In this document: piece after piece, positions 1-9,100 of the stretch
Numbering within the stretch: the stretch's first letter is position 1
How the letters are laid out: each line of letters starts with the position of its first letter
Program-made: the position numbers and the translations under genes
The notes under the pieces: model-generated
Database searches by the model: none
Told to the model about the DNA's origin: nothing
Seen by the model: the letters and a program-made list of their open reading frames with translations, nothing else
NCBI RefSeq assembly: GCF_019511375.1
Contig: NZ_JAEUAO010000002.1
Span: 496,001-560,000, forward strand
From: Rhizobium herbae
GTDB taxonomy: Bacteria > Pseudomonadota > Alphaproteobacteria > Rhizobiales > Rhizobiaceae
Direction of reading: 5' to 3'
DNA: 64,000 bases

Positions 1-198
1 GGCGCGATCTCCGAGCGCTGCAAGGATGTGTGCCCGCGCAGAAGCCGGACGGGCGGCGATTGGAATGAATGACCACGCAGCGTTTGTTCGACAGCAGCGC
101 CAGTGTGCAATGCAGCAATTATCGCGATTCCTGCGGTTTCAATCAAGCAGAATATGTAAGCAATGCTGACCTAATTACACTAAGCAAGAAAAGTTCGT
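1..198. other. Left-edge segment without an assignable gene
   Basis: A plus-strand frame is open from the window edge to a TGA at 70-72. It would encode a 23-residue C-terminal tail with two cysteines (…SERCKDVCPRR…). It may be the end of a gene lying to the left, but I do not recognise it and cannot exclude chance. From 73 to 198 I see only AT-richer intergenic sequence before the 3' end of the minus-strand methyltransferase gene. Confidence 0.25.
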
Positions 199-1143
199 TC
201 AGGCCGATTTTCTCGCAAGGAAAAGAATGCCGGAGACGGGTTTTCCGCCATCATTGCGAATCGTGGTTTTGTGAATGTCAAGTATGTCGAGCCCAAAGCG
301 CTTGCAGAGCTGCCGGATGTAACGCTCAGAATGCGCGTAGCGCAGGGATTCGCGCAGGACGAAGTCGCCTTCGTCGCCGCCGTCCTCGACGGAAAAGGCA
401 AACAGGCCGTCATCGGCAAGCAGCTTTGATGCGATGACGAAAACGCTGTCGAGATTGCCGAGATACATCAGCACGTCGGCAGCGCTGACGAGGTTGGCAC
501 GGTTTTCGGCGGCCTTGCCCTTGGCAAACAGGCCGCAGCTTTCCGGCGGCAGGGAAAGGTCGGCCTGCGCAAGCTGGTCGTAGATGCCTTTGTCTTCCGC
601 CTTGGCCAGCATGTTGGCCGACAGATCGAAGCCTTCCAGGTGATCCGCCTTGTCGCGGATACGTTCGCCGAACAAGCCGGTGCCGCAGCCGAGATCGATG
701 ACATGGGCGAAGCGCCGGTTGCCCGCTTGGGCCGCAATCAGGGCGGCGAGCTTTTCCGGAACGGTGTAATGGAGCTTCTCGACCAGCGCCTTGTCGAAGC
801 GATCGGCATAGTCGTCGAACAGTTGCGCCACATAGAGGCTGGACGGCTGCTCCGGCGTTTCAGCGCCGCCGAGGAGGGCAAGCTTCAGGCCGGCGCCGAA
901 AATATCGTCAGGGTTGAGCTCGAGAACTTTCTTCAGCGCTGCGACCGCCGCCTCTTTGCGGCCGGATTTCTCCTGATAGTCCGCGAGGCGGAACCAGCCG
1001 GCCGCCCAATCGGGGACAAGCTCCAGCGCCTGGGACATCAGGTCGGCGGCACCGGTGTGGTCGTCGCTTTCGGCAAGCATATGCGCATATTCGGCGCGGC
1101 GGTCGGCAATCAGGTCGCCGGAGGAAAGCTGGTTGAGGTTCAT
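199..1143 (-). CDS. TPR-containing class I SAM-dependent methyltransferase
   Basis: The 314-residue product has two parts. Residues about 10-90 resemble TPR helices (…DWAAGWFRLADYQEKSG…). Residues about 100-310 form a class I methyltransferase with SAM motif I VIDLGCGTGLFG at about 148-159 and an acidic loop EGFDLSANML that would bind the ribose. This matches the family called predicted methyltransferase with TPR repeat; the substrate is unknown. The frame is open further upstream, to 1242, but I start at the ATG at 1143, which has GAGGCG about 9 bases before it. The upstream extension is basic and unlike the family. The gene stands alone and diverges from the small membrane-protein gene that follows. 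Confidence 0.85.
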   Translation of the reverse strand: MNLNQLSSGDLIADRRAEYAHMLAESDDHTGAADLMSQALELVPDWAAGWFRLADYQEKSGRKEAAVAALKKVLELNPDDIFGAGLKLALLGGAETPEQPSSLYVAQLFDDYADRFDKALVEKLHYTVPEKLAALIAAQAGNRRFAHVIDLGCGTGLFGERIRDKADHLEGFDLSANMLAKAEDKGIYDQLAQADLSLPPESCGLFAKGKAAENRANLVSAADVLMYLGNLDSVFVIASKLLADDGLFAFSVEDGGDEGDFVLRESLRYAHSERYIRQLCKRFGLDILDIHKTTIRNDGGKPVSGILFLARKSA

Positions 1144-1306
1144 TGTTTCTGCGCCTCGATTGTGCCCTTGGGCTTTGACCGCTTGTCGCGTGCACAGGTA
1201 AAAATGGCAAGCGGCGATTGGCTCGGCAAGGGGTATCGCCAATCTTCACGGCTTGCGAGCGGCTCCTTGGCAGCTTATGTCAGGCAAAACAGGAGAATCA
1301 TGGGCC

Positions 1307-1573
1307 ATGGCCGATGGAGTGAACAAGTTTCTGGGCGATTCGCCGGGCCGGGTGATCGTCAAGCTTTTGGTGGTGTCGGTCATCGTCGGCTTCGTCATGG
1401 CGGTGTTCGGCTGGACGCCCTATGGCATACTCTACACGGTCCGAGACTTCATTCTAGACCTTTGGCATTCCGGCTTCGCGGCGCTCGGCCGCCTCGGAGA
1501 CTACCTGCTGCTCGGTGCGGCGGTGGTCATTCCGGTCTTCATCATCCTGCGCATTTTGAACTACCGGCGGTAA
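1307..1573 (+). CDS. Small two-helix inner-membrane protein (DUF6460-like)
   Basis: The 88-residue protein has two hydrophobic segments, about residues 14-33 (IVKLLVVSVIVGFVMAVFGW) and 64-83 (YLLLGAAVVIPVFIILRIL), and a basic tail RILNYRR. The N-terminal GDSPGRV and the overall pattern resemble rhizobial proteins labelled DUF6460; this is recalled, not searched. I chose ATG 1307, 11 bases after AGGAG. An in-frame ATG at 1277 is possible but has no comparable ribosome site. The stop is one base before the next ATG, so it probably forms an operon with the CAP-domain lipoprotein. Function unknown. Confidence 0.7.
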   Translation: MADGVNKFLGDSPGRVIVKLLVVSVIVGFVMAVFGWTPYGILYTVRDFILDLWHSGFAALGRLGDYLLLGAAVVIPVFIILRILNYRR

Positions 1574-1574
1574 C

Positions 1575-2078
1575 ATGCACGATCAGAACTTCCTCGCCTC
1601 CCGGCGCACTCTTCTGCGATCTGGAGCTTTTCTTTCGCTCGGCTTTCTCGCCGGTTGCGGTACGCCCAAGGTGGCCCCAAGCGGCAATGGCAGCGACCAG
1701 ACGGATACGACGCTCGGTTATGTCAACGACCTTAGAAAACAGAAGGGCCTCAAACCGCTCGCACGCGACCCGGCGGCCGCACGGGCGGCCTTGTCGCAGG
1801 CGGACCGCATGGCCAAGGCCGGCAAGATGGCGCATCTGATCGGTGTGGGCGACAGCTTCCTCGATCGCATGAAAGGACAGGGTGTTGCCCTGCCGGCGGC
1901 CGAAAACATCGCCATGGGCCAGGACAGCGCCGAAAAGGCCTATGCCGCCTGGTACCATTCGCCCAAGCATCTGGAAAACATGCTGGGGCCGAACTACAGC
2001 GGCCTGGGCGTCGCGGTGATGCGGAATCCCACTTCAGGAAACCAGCCCTATTGGGCCATGGTGCTTTCGACCGCCTGA
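1575..2078 (+). CDS. CAP/SCP-domain lipoprotein
   Basis: The 167-residue protein begins with a twin-arginine-like stretch (SRRTLLRSGAF), a hydrophobic core and a lipobox FLAGC with Cys28, so it is probably an exported lipoprotein. Residues about 45-165 show the CAP (cysteine-rich secretory protein/PR-1-like) pattern: a helix with YVNDLRKQKGL, the AENIAMG motif and the WYHSPKHLENML segment with its histidines. Bacterial CAP proteins are secreted or surface proteins of mostly unknown activity. It starts one base after the preceding stop, which suggests cotranscription with the small membrane protein. Confidence 0.85.
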   Translation: MHDQNFLASRRTLLRSGAFLSLGFLAGCGTPKVAPSGNGSDQTDTTLGYVNDLRKQKGLKPLARDPAAARAALSQADRMAKAGKMAHLIGVGDSFLDRMKGQGVALPAAENIAMGQDSAEKAYAAWYHSPKHLENMLGPNYSGLGVAVMRNPTSGNQPYWAMVLSTA

Positions 2079-2117
2079 TCTGATCTTGGGTTTCGCGGCT
2101 GGTCTTGAGGACAAAGC

Positions 2118-3482
2118 ATGACGGCAGCGCATACGACCGACAGCGAAAACAGCCAAGGGGCAGGTCCCTTTCTGGTCACCAACCGGCTGATCCTGTCGAT
2201 CGCGGTGCCGATGACGCTCGGCTTCCTGACGACGCCGCTGCTCGGGCTGGTCGATACGGCCGTCGTCGGACATATGGGCCAGGCGACGCTGCTTGCCGGT
2301 CTGGCGGTCGGTGCCATCCTCTTCGACCTTTTGTTCACCACCTTCAATTTCCTGCGCGCCGCCACAACCGGCCTTGTTGCCCAGGCTTTCGGGCGCGGCG
2401 ATAGGGCGGAAGAGCAGGCGGTTTTCTGGCGTTCCCTGATCATCGCTCTCGTGTGCGGCACCGCCATCGTCCTGTTATCGCCGCTGCTCCTGGCGGCCGG
2501 GCTCTGGCTGATGGCGCCGGGGCCGGAGGTGGCGGCGGTGACCAGCACCTATTTCCTCTGCCGCATCCTTTCCGGTCCGGCGGCGCTCGCCAACTACACG
2601 ATCCTCGGCTACGTGCTCGGGCGCGGGCAGGGGACGACGGGGCTGATGCTGCAGACGCTGATCAACGGCATCAACATTGTCTTGTGCGTCTTTCTCGGGC
2701 TTTATCTCGGCTGGGGCGTGATGGGCGTGGCGCTGGCGACGGTCACGGGCGAAGTGGTCGGTGCGATCGTCGGATTCGCGGTCGTTTATGGCCGCTTCGA
2801 CCGCACGGTTTCGCCGAGCTGGGCCTCAGTCGTTGCCCGCGAACGCCTGAAGCCGCTGTTCGGGCTCAACCGCGACATCATGATCCGCTCCTTCGTGCTT
2901 CTCGGCGCATTTGCCCTGATGACGCGCATCGGTACGGCCCTTGGTCCGTTGACGCTGGCGGCCAATGCCGTGCTGATGACGATCTTCCTTGTCGCCGGCT
3001 ATTATCTCGACGGGCTTGCCAATGCCGCCGAGCAGCTGACGGGCCGCGCGATCGGCGCCCGCTTCCGGCCGGCCTTCGACAGGGCGCTGAGGATGACGGC
3101 GATCTGGTCGCTCGCGCTCGCCGGATTCACCACCATCGCCTTTTTGATTTTCGGCGACAGCCTGGTCGATCTGTTGACGACTGCGGAAGATGTGCGGGCG
3201 GAAGCCTATGTCTATCTGCCGTGGGCGGCGATCACGGCGATGACCGGGGCGCTGGCGTTCCTGATGGACGGCGTCTTCATCGGCGCCACCTGGTCGCGGG
3301 ACATGCGCAACATGATGCTTGCCGCCTTCGCGGGTTATGTCGTTGCCCTCTGGCTGCTGGTGCCGGTCTTCGGCAATCACGGGCTCTGGGCGTCGCTCAA
3401 CCTGTTCCTGCTGTTTCGCGGCCTTTTCCTGATGGCGCTGGTGCCACGCCGCACGGCTCAGACGTTCCTGGCCGCCCAATGA
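2118..3482 (+). CDS. MATE-family multidrug/metabolite efflux transporter
   Basis: The 454-residue polytopic membrane protein has about 12 hydrophobic helices and the MATE N-terminal signature TPLLGLVDTAVVGHMG at about residues 35-50, with a second half of the same organisation. It is closest in feel to the DinF-like branch (sodium- or proton-driven export). The ATG at 2118 is preceded by GAGGA with good spacing. The last 25 bases overlap the 3' end of the convergent pyrD gene. The substrate cannot be told from sequence. Confidence 0.9.
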   Translation: MTAAHTTDSENSQGAGPFLVTNRLILSIAVPMTLGFLTTPLLGLVDTAVVGHMGQATLLAGLAVGAILFDLLFTTFNFLRAATTGLVAQAFGRGDRAEEQAVFWRSLIIALVCGTAIVLLSPLLLAAGLWLMAPGPEVAAVTSTYFLCRILSGPAALANYTILGYVLGRGQGTTGLMLQTLINGINIVLCVFLGLYLGWGVMGVALATVTGEVVGAIVGFAVVYGRFDRTVSPSWASVVARERLKPLFGLNRDIMIRSFVLLGAFALMTRIGTALGPLTLAANAVLMTIFLVAGYYLDGLANAAEQLTGRAIGARFRPAFDRALRMTAIWSLALAGFTTIAFLIFGDSLVDLLTTAEDVRAEAYVYLPWAAITAMTGALAFLMDGVFIGATWSRDMRNMMLAAFAGYVVALWLLVPVFGNHGLWASLNLFLLFRGLFLMALVPRRTAQTFLAAQ

Positions 3483-4546
3483 TCCGTCCGGCTGCCACGG
3501 ATATCAGCGATCGACGAGAGCTTTTCGCGGTCGCAGAGGTTTGACAGGCCGCGGACGATCCTGCCCGGGAGTGAAGGGCCTTCATAGACCATGCAGGAAT
3601 AGAGTTGGACGAGGTTGGCGCCAGCGCGGATTTTTTCCGCCGCCGTTTCCGCCGAGGAGACGCCGCCAACGCCGATGATCGGCAGGGCGGGTCCGACGCG
3701 CTTGCGCATCTTGGCAAGCACGACGGTGGATTTTTCAAACAGCGGCTTGCCGGAAAGACCGCCGCTTTGCTTGGCCTGGTCCTGGTCCCTGAGGCCGTCG
3801 CGCGCCAGCGTCGTGTTGGAGACGATCAGCCCGTCGAGAGCGTGCGACAGCGCTTCTTCCGCAATGTCGTCCATGGCTTCCTCGGTGAGATCCGGCGCGA
3901 TCTTGAGGAACACTGGCAGGCGTCTTCCCGTTTTTGCGGCCTCCTCGTCGCGGGCGGCGAGCACGGCCGACAGAAGTGCCGCCAGGCTTTCGCGTGCCTG
4001 CAGGTCGCGCAGGCCGGGCGTGTTGGGGGAAGAGATATTGGCGGTGAAATAGCGGGCGACGCCGTAGAAGGCGCGAATGCCGGCGACGTAATCGGCGATG
4101 CGGTCGGCACTGTCCTTGTTGGCGCCGATGTTGACGCCGATCATCGCATCGCGAGAGCAGCCACGAAGCCGGGTCAGCGCTGCCTGATGACCTTCATTGT
4201 TGAAGCCGAGACGATTGATGACCGCCTCGTCCTCGACCAGACGGAAGATGCGCGGCTTGTCGTTACCGGCCTGCGGCTTCGGCGTCACGGTGCCGATCTC
4301 GGTGAAACCGAAACCGAGCCTGAGCAGTGCCTCCGGAACTTCGGCATTCTTGTCGTAACCGGCCGCCATGCCGAGCGGATTGGCGAAGGTGAGGCCGGCG
4401 ACGGTCTGCGTCAGCCGCGGATCGGCGGGTGCTGCGCAGGCGGGCACGAGGCCGGTTTTCAGCGCCTTGACCGAAAGCCCGTGGGCCGCTTCCGGATCAA
4501 GCAGGAAGAGGCCGCGGCGGGCGAGCGACTGGAAGGCATCGATCAT
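3458..4546 (-). CDS. pyrD: Dihydroorotate dehydrogenase (quinone), class 2
   Basis: The 362-residue enzyme oxidises dihydroorotate to orotate in pyrimidine synthesis, passing electrons to quinone at the inner membrane. The N-terminal amphipathic helix (RRGLFLLDPEAAHGLSVKAL) is the class 2 membrane/quinone tunnel segment. FMN-site motifs include NPLGMAAGYDKNAE, the catalytic-serine loop ISSPNTPGLRDLQ, VSNTTL and GVGGVSS near the end. It overlaps by four bases (ATGA) the preceding DUF952 gene, with which it is probably cotranscribed. It overlaps tail to tail with the MATE gene. Confidence 0.96.
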   Translation of the reverse strand: MIDAFQSLARRGLFLLDPEAAHGLSVKALKTGLVPACAAPADPRLTQTVAGLTFANPLGMAAGYDKNAEVPEALLRLGFGFTEIGTVTPKPQAGNDKPRIFRLVEDEAVINRLGFNNEGHQAALTRLRGCSRDAMIGVNIGANKDSADRIADYVAGIRAFYGVARYFTANISSPNTPGLRDLQARESLAALLSAVLAARDEEAAKTGRRLPVFLKIAPDLTEEAMDDIAEEALSHALDGLIVSNTTLARDGLRDQDQAKQSGGLSGKPLFEKSTVVLAKMRKRVGPALPIIGVGGVSSAETAAEKIRAGANLVQLYSCMVYEGPSLPGRIVRGLSNLCDREKLSSIADIRGSRTDHWAARNV

Positions 4547-4890
4547 CGGTCAAGCTCCGGAAAGAGATGGGCGCCGTCAGCACCGAGCGGCAGCGGCTTT
4601 GCCCAGAGGACCGCATCGAAGGACAGCGTGGCGTAGAGATGCGGAAACAATGTACCGCTGGGCGAGGGCTCATAGACCAGCTTGTCGCCGAGCTTTTCGG
4701 CATCGATGGCAACAAGCAGAAGGCCTTGCTGTCCGGCAAAATAGCGGGCAGCGGTTCCCGGTGCCTGCTCGGCCGTCGACAAATGAATGTAGCCATCCGT
4801 CAGGTCGATCGATGCCCCCTTGAATTCTCCGCTGTTGAGCGCATCCTGCCATAGAGTCGCCGGGACGATTTTGTAGATAATGCTGCTCAT
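4543..4890 (-). CDS. DUF952 family protein
   Basis: The 115-residue cytosolic protein has the DUF952 hallmarks: an N-terminal IIYKIVPATLWQDAL, then FKGASIDLTDGYIHLSTAEQ, and FPHLYATLSFDAVLW near the C-terminus. The biochemical role of the family is unknown; the fold resembles small nucleotide/glutathione-type binding proteins. Its stop overlaps the pyrD start (ATGA), and this pairing upstream of pyrD is one I associate with rhizobia. Confidence 0.85.
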   Translation of the reverse strand: MSSIIYKIVPATLWQDALNSGEFKGASIDLTDGYIHLSTAEQAPGTAARYFAGQQGLLLVAIDAEKLGDKLVYEPSPSGTLFPHLYATLSFDAVLWAKPLPLGADGAHLFPELDR

Positions 4891-5004
4891 GCCGCCGTTT
4901 CCTGGAGATTGGACACTGTGTTTTGCGGGATTGCCGCAATCCTGTGCGAAAGTCCACCGGCAAGCGGGTTCGATCCCGGATTTTCGGCTGATTGGGAGAT
5001 TGCG

Positions 5005-5430
5005 ATGAACAGGTTACTGATGCCGGTCCTGGCTCTGGGCGGGGTCCTCGCAGCGATCGCCGCGTTTGCCCAGGAGCCGGCGCCCGGGCGCTATGCGATG
5101 CAGAAGACCGACACCGGCGTTGCGCGGCTCGATACGCAGACGGGCGAGGTGTCGCTGTGTCAGGAAAAGGATGGCGATCTCGTCTGCCGGATGGCGGCCG
5201 ACGAACGCACTGCCTTCGAGCTCGAGCTCGATCTCCTGGCCAAACGCATCGAAACCCTGGAAAAAGCGGTCGGCGAGGGGCAAACCTCACTGAAACCGCG
5301 GCTTCCGACGAAGGAAGAGATTGACCAGACGATGAGCATCATGGAAAGAATGATGCGCAGTTTCATGGGAATTGTGAAGGATCTGGAACGCGAGTCCGAC
5401 GACACCGAGAGCGTGCCTCAGAAGACCTGA
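5005..5430 (+). CDS. Exported protein with C-terminal coiled coil, unknown function
   Basis: The 141-residue protein has a signal peptide ending near AAIAAFAQE (cleavage about residue 24). Residues about 30-60 form a small beta domain (YAMQKTDTGVARLDTQTGE…CRMAADE). Residues 62-85 (ELELDLLAKRIETLEKAV) form a clear heptad coiled coil. A Met/Glu-rich tail follows. The ATG at 5005 has GGGAG eight bases upstream. It precedes the response regulator gene by about 80 bases and may share a transcript. I do not recognise a named family. Confidence 0.75.
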   Translation: MNRLLMPVLALGGVLAAIAAFAQEPAPGRYAMQKTDTGVARLDTQTGEVSLCQEKDGDLVCRMAADERTAFELELDLLAKRIETLEKAVGEGQTSLKPRLPTKEEIDQTMSIMERMMRSFMGIVKDLERESDDTESVPQKT

Positions 5431-5510
5431 CCGGATCCCGGACGATGCATGCGCCGCGGCGGCGAATGGGAGGATTTGGCCACCGCGCGGAGCTCTTGGG
5501 AGGGAGCGTC

Positions 5511-6158
5511 ATGACGTCAGGCTTGACCATCATCATTGCGGACGATCACCCGCTGTTTCGCGGCGCCATGCGCCAGGCGCTGTCCGGCATGGCCGGCAAT
5601 CCGACCATCATCGAGGCCGGGGATTTCACCGCGGCGCGGCAGGCGGCGATCGACAACGTCTCCGCCGACCTGATGCTGCTCGATCTCACCATGCCGGGTG
5701 TCAGCGGCCTGTCGGGCCTGATCGCCCTTCGCGCCGAATTCCAGAGCCTGCCGGTGATGATCGTCTCCGCCCATGACGATCCGGCGACGATCCAGCGTGC
5801 GCTTGAACTGGGGGCCTGCGGCTTCCTGTCGAAATCCGCCGGCATCGATGAAATCCGCCATGGCATCGAAACGGTCATGGCCGGCGACATCTTCACTCCG
5901 CCGGGTTTCCAGCGCGGCATGGAGCACGAGCCGGAGGTGGCCGATCTCCTGCATCGGCTGCAGACGCTGACGCCGCAGCAATCGCGCGTGCTTGGCATGC
6001 TCGCCGAAGGCCTGCTCAACAAGCAGATCGCCTACGAACTGGGCGTCTCCGAAGCGACGATCAAGGCACATGTCTCGGCGATCTTGCTCAAGCTCAACGT
6101 CGATAGCCGCACGCAGGCGGTGATCCAGCTGGGGAAGATCGCGGCTGTGGCGGCTTGA
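5511..6158 (+). CDS. LuxR/NarL-type response regulator
   Basis: The 215-residue regulator has a receiver domain (residues 1-120) with acidic pocket DD11-12, phospho-acceptor D58 in LMLLDLTMPG, the switch residue in IVSAHDD and K in LSKSAG. The C-terminal LuxR helix-turn-helix runs over about 145-210 (LTPQQSRVLGMLAEG … KAHVSAILLKLNV). The ATG at 5511 follows GGGAGG. Its 3' end faces the hybrid histidine kinase gene with only 30 bases between. Such pairs of a NarL regulator and a transporter-fused kinase are common in alphaproteobacteria, so this kinase is the natural partner (inference). Confidence 0.92.
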   Translation: MTSGLTIIIADDHPLFRGAMRQALSGMAGNPTIIEAGDFTAARQAAIDNVSADLMLLDLTMPGVSGLSGLIALRAEFQSLPVMIVSAHDDPATIQRALELGACGFLSKSAGIDEIRHGIETVMAGDIFTPPGFQRGMEHEPEVADLLHRLQTLTPQQSRVLGMLAEGLLNKQIAYELGVSEATIKAHVSAILLKLNVDSRTQAVIQLGKIAAVAA

Positions 6159-6188
6159 ACGGGGCTGCCCTTCGGCAATCTCTTCCAG

Positions 6189-9100
6189 CTACTCCGCTGC
6201 CGCCTTCATCGATACGGAAAGCTGCGTCAGCCAGGCTCGCATCGAGGCCGGGCGAACCGGCTTGTTTTGCAGCGCCACGCTATCTCGTTCGGCGGCGGCA
6301 CGGACTTCCGGAGTGCGGTCGGCGGTAACGAGGAGGGCAGGGATGGCAATCGCGAAATGGTCGCGGATCGCCTGGATCGCGGCGATGCCGGTTGCCTTGT
6401 CGAGGTGGTAGTCGGCGATGATGGCATCCGGATGCTGGGCGAGATTGGTCGGATCGGCCTGCCAGGCAGCCAGCGACAGCGCGGTGGTGACCGTGCAGCC
6501 CCAGCCCTCGAGCAACAGTTTCATGCCTTCGACGATCTGCGCCTCGTTGTCGATGCACAGGACACGCAGGCCATGGAGCGGTTCGGCGGTTCCAACCGCT
6601 GCCGTGGCGGCGGTCTTGATACTAGCGGTGGTGCGGTCGATCGGCATGGTCACGCGGAAGCGCGTGCCCGCGCCGGGCTTGGATTGCAGATCGACGGCGT
6701 GATTGAGGACGCGGGAAATGCGGTCGACGATCGACAGGCCGAGCCCGAGGCCGGACGCCGTCTTGGCGCCCTCGTCGAGCCGGGCGAATTCCTTGAAGAC
6801 CGTACGAAACTTCGACGCAGGAATGCCGATGCCTGAATCGAGCACCTGGACGACGGCGTTGCCGCCCTCGCGGCGCACGCCGACCAGGACCTTGCCTTTC
6901 GGCGTATATTTGATGGCATTTGATACGAGGTTCTGGATGAGGCGGCGCAGGAGGTTGGGGTCGGTGCGCACCGACAGCGACGTCGGCATGACGGTGAGCT
7001 TGAGATTGGCAGCGCGGGCGACGGGGGCGAAGTCGGTTTCAATCCGGCGCAGGAGGTCGTTGAGCGGCACGGTTTGCAGGCGTGGCTTCATCGCGCCCGT
7101 GTCCAGGCGGGAAATATCGAGCACGGCGCCAAGGATGGATTCGACCGATTCCAGCGAGGAATCGATGTTCTGGACGAGCACTCTGTTTTCAGAATCCCCC
7201 AGACGCTCGACCAGCGACGATGAATAGAGCCGGGCGGCGTTGAGGGGTTGCAGGATGTCATGGCCGGCGGCGGCGAAGAAGCGGGTCTTGCCGATATTGG
7301 CCTCCTCCGCGGCCGCACGGGCTTCGGCTACCTCGCGGTTGACGCGGGTGAGTTCACCGGTGCGCTCGGCAACGCGCAGTTCCAGCGTTTCGTTCGCCTG
7401 CTTCAGCGCCATGTCGGCGGCGACACGTTGGGTGATATCGGTATAGGTGGTGACGATGCCCTTGTCGGGCATCGCATTGGTGCGCACTTCGATGATGCGT
7501 TCGCCGCCGGAAAGTTCGAGCAGGAAGGGTTTGTCGAGCGTCAGGAAGTTGGCGACCAGCGCCTTTTCGTCTTCCTTGCGGATATCGCCGCGCTTGCTCA
7601 GCATCGAAACGATTTCGGCCAGCGGAAAGCCGACCTGGCCGGCGCTTTCCGGCAGGTCGAGCAATTGGCGGAAGCGGCGGTTCCAGATGATCAGGTTGTT
7701 GGAACTGTCGAAGACGGCAATTCCCTGGTCCATCTGTGAGAGCGCCGTTTGCAGCATGTCCTGATTGTACTGCAGCGCTTCCGATGCCTGATCGAGCAGC
7801 CAGGCGGTGTCGGAAGACGTGTCGTCCATGCGCTGCAGTACCAGCGACAGCACGAGCCGCGCGGAAGAGGAGCCGATAGCGCTGCCGAGAAGTTGCTCGG
7901 AGAAATGAACGAGTGCCATGTCGGCCGGCTGATGGTCCTCCAGCCAGCGGCCGGATTGGCGCTCATAGGTCTGGAACGAACGCTGCATGCGCTCGTCGCC
8001 GAGATATCGGGCGATCGTGGTCTTCAGGTCGAGCACGGTGATCTTGGTCTTGCGGCCACGAAACGCTTTCTCCGAGCGTGATTTGCGGCGGATGAAGACG
8101 CCGGCTTGCAGCCGCTCCAGCGGTTTTGGCGCACGCGTCAGCGAGCCGATGACATAGGCGACCCCGTTGACCAGCAGGCTGAGCGCGCAGGCATTGACCA
8201 GCGGATCGGCGGCAGGGCCGGAAAAGATCGCGGTGAAGGGGAAGAGGAAGCCGAGTACGGTGGCCGCGACCTGCGAATTGTCCGGTCCGCCGAGGCTCGG
8301 CAGGAAGAGCAGGTACGCCCAGACGAGGAAGCCGACCGTCATGCCGGCAATCGCGCCGCGGGCGTTGGCCTGCCGCCAGAGGAGGCCGCCAAAGAGCGCC
8401 GGGGCCATCTGCGAAATGGCAGCGAAAGAGAGAAGACCGAGGGATGCCAGGCCGGCGCTCATGTCGGCGGAGCGGTAATAGCCGTAGCCAAGCAGCAGGA
8501 CCGCGAAGATTGCCGTGCGCCGGACGTTGAGCAGGGTGCCCGTCACATCCCGCGAGCTGCCGCGGCCCATCAGGTTGCGCCTCAAGAACACCGGCATGAC
8601 GATGTCGTTGGAGATCATGATCGACAGCGCCACCGAGGCGACGATGACCATCGCGGTGGCAGCGGAAAAACCGCCGATGAAAGTGATCAGCGTCAGCGCC
8701 GGCATGTCGGCGGCGAGCGGCAGTGTCAGGAGATAGAGGTCCGCCTCGCCGCCGCCGGCAAAGGTCAGGATGCCGGCGATGGCGATCGGCAGCACGAAGA
8801 GATTAATGGCGACCAGATAGACCGGGAAGAGGATGCCGGCAGTGCGCAGGTCCCTTTCCGTGCGGTTCTCGACGACGGTGACGTGGAACTGCCGCGGCAG
8901 CATGATGATGGCGAAGGCCGAAAGCACGACCAGCAGGATCCAGCGCGGCAGCGGCGTCTGATAGTGCAGTGCGGTCATCACCTGGTGGTTGGCGAGCGCC
9001 TTGGCCCAGAGATCGTTCGGCCCGTCGAACAGGACGAACACGACATAGAAGCCGGCGGTCAGCAGCGCCAGGAGCTTCACCACCGATTCCATCGCAATCG

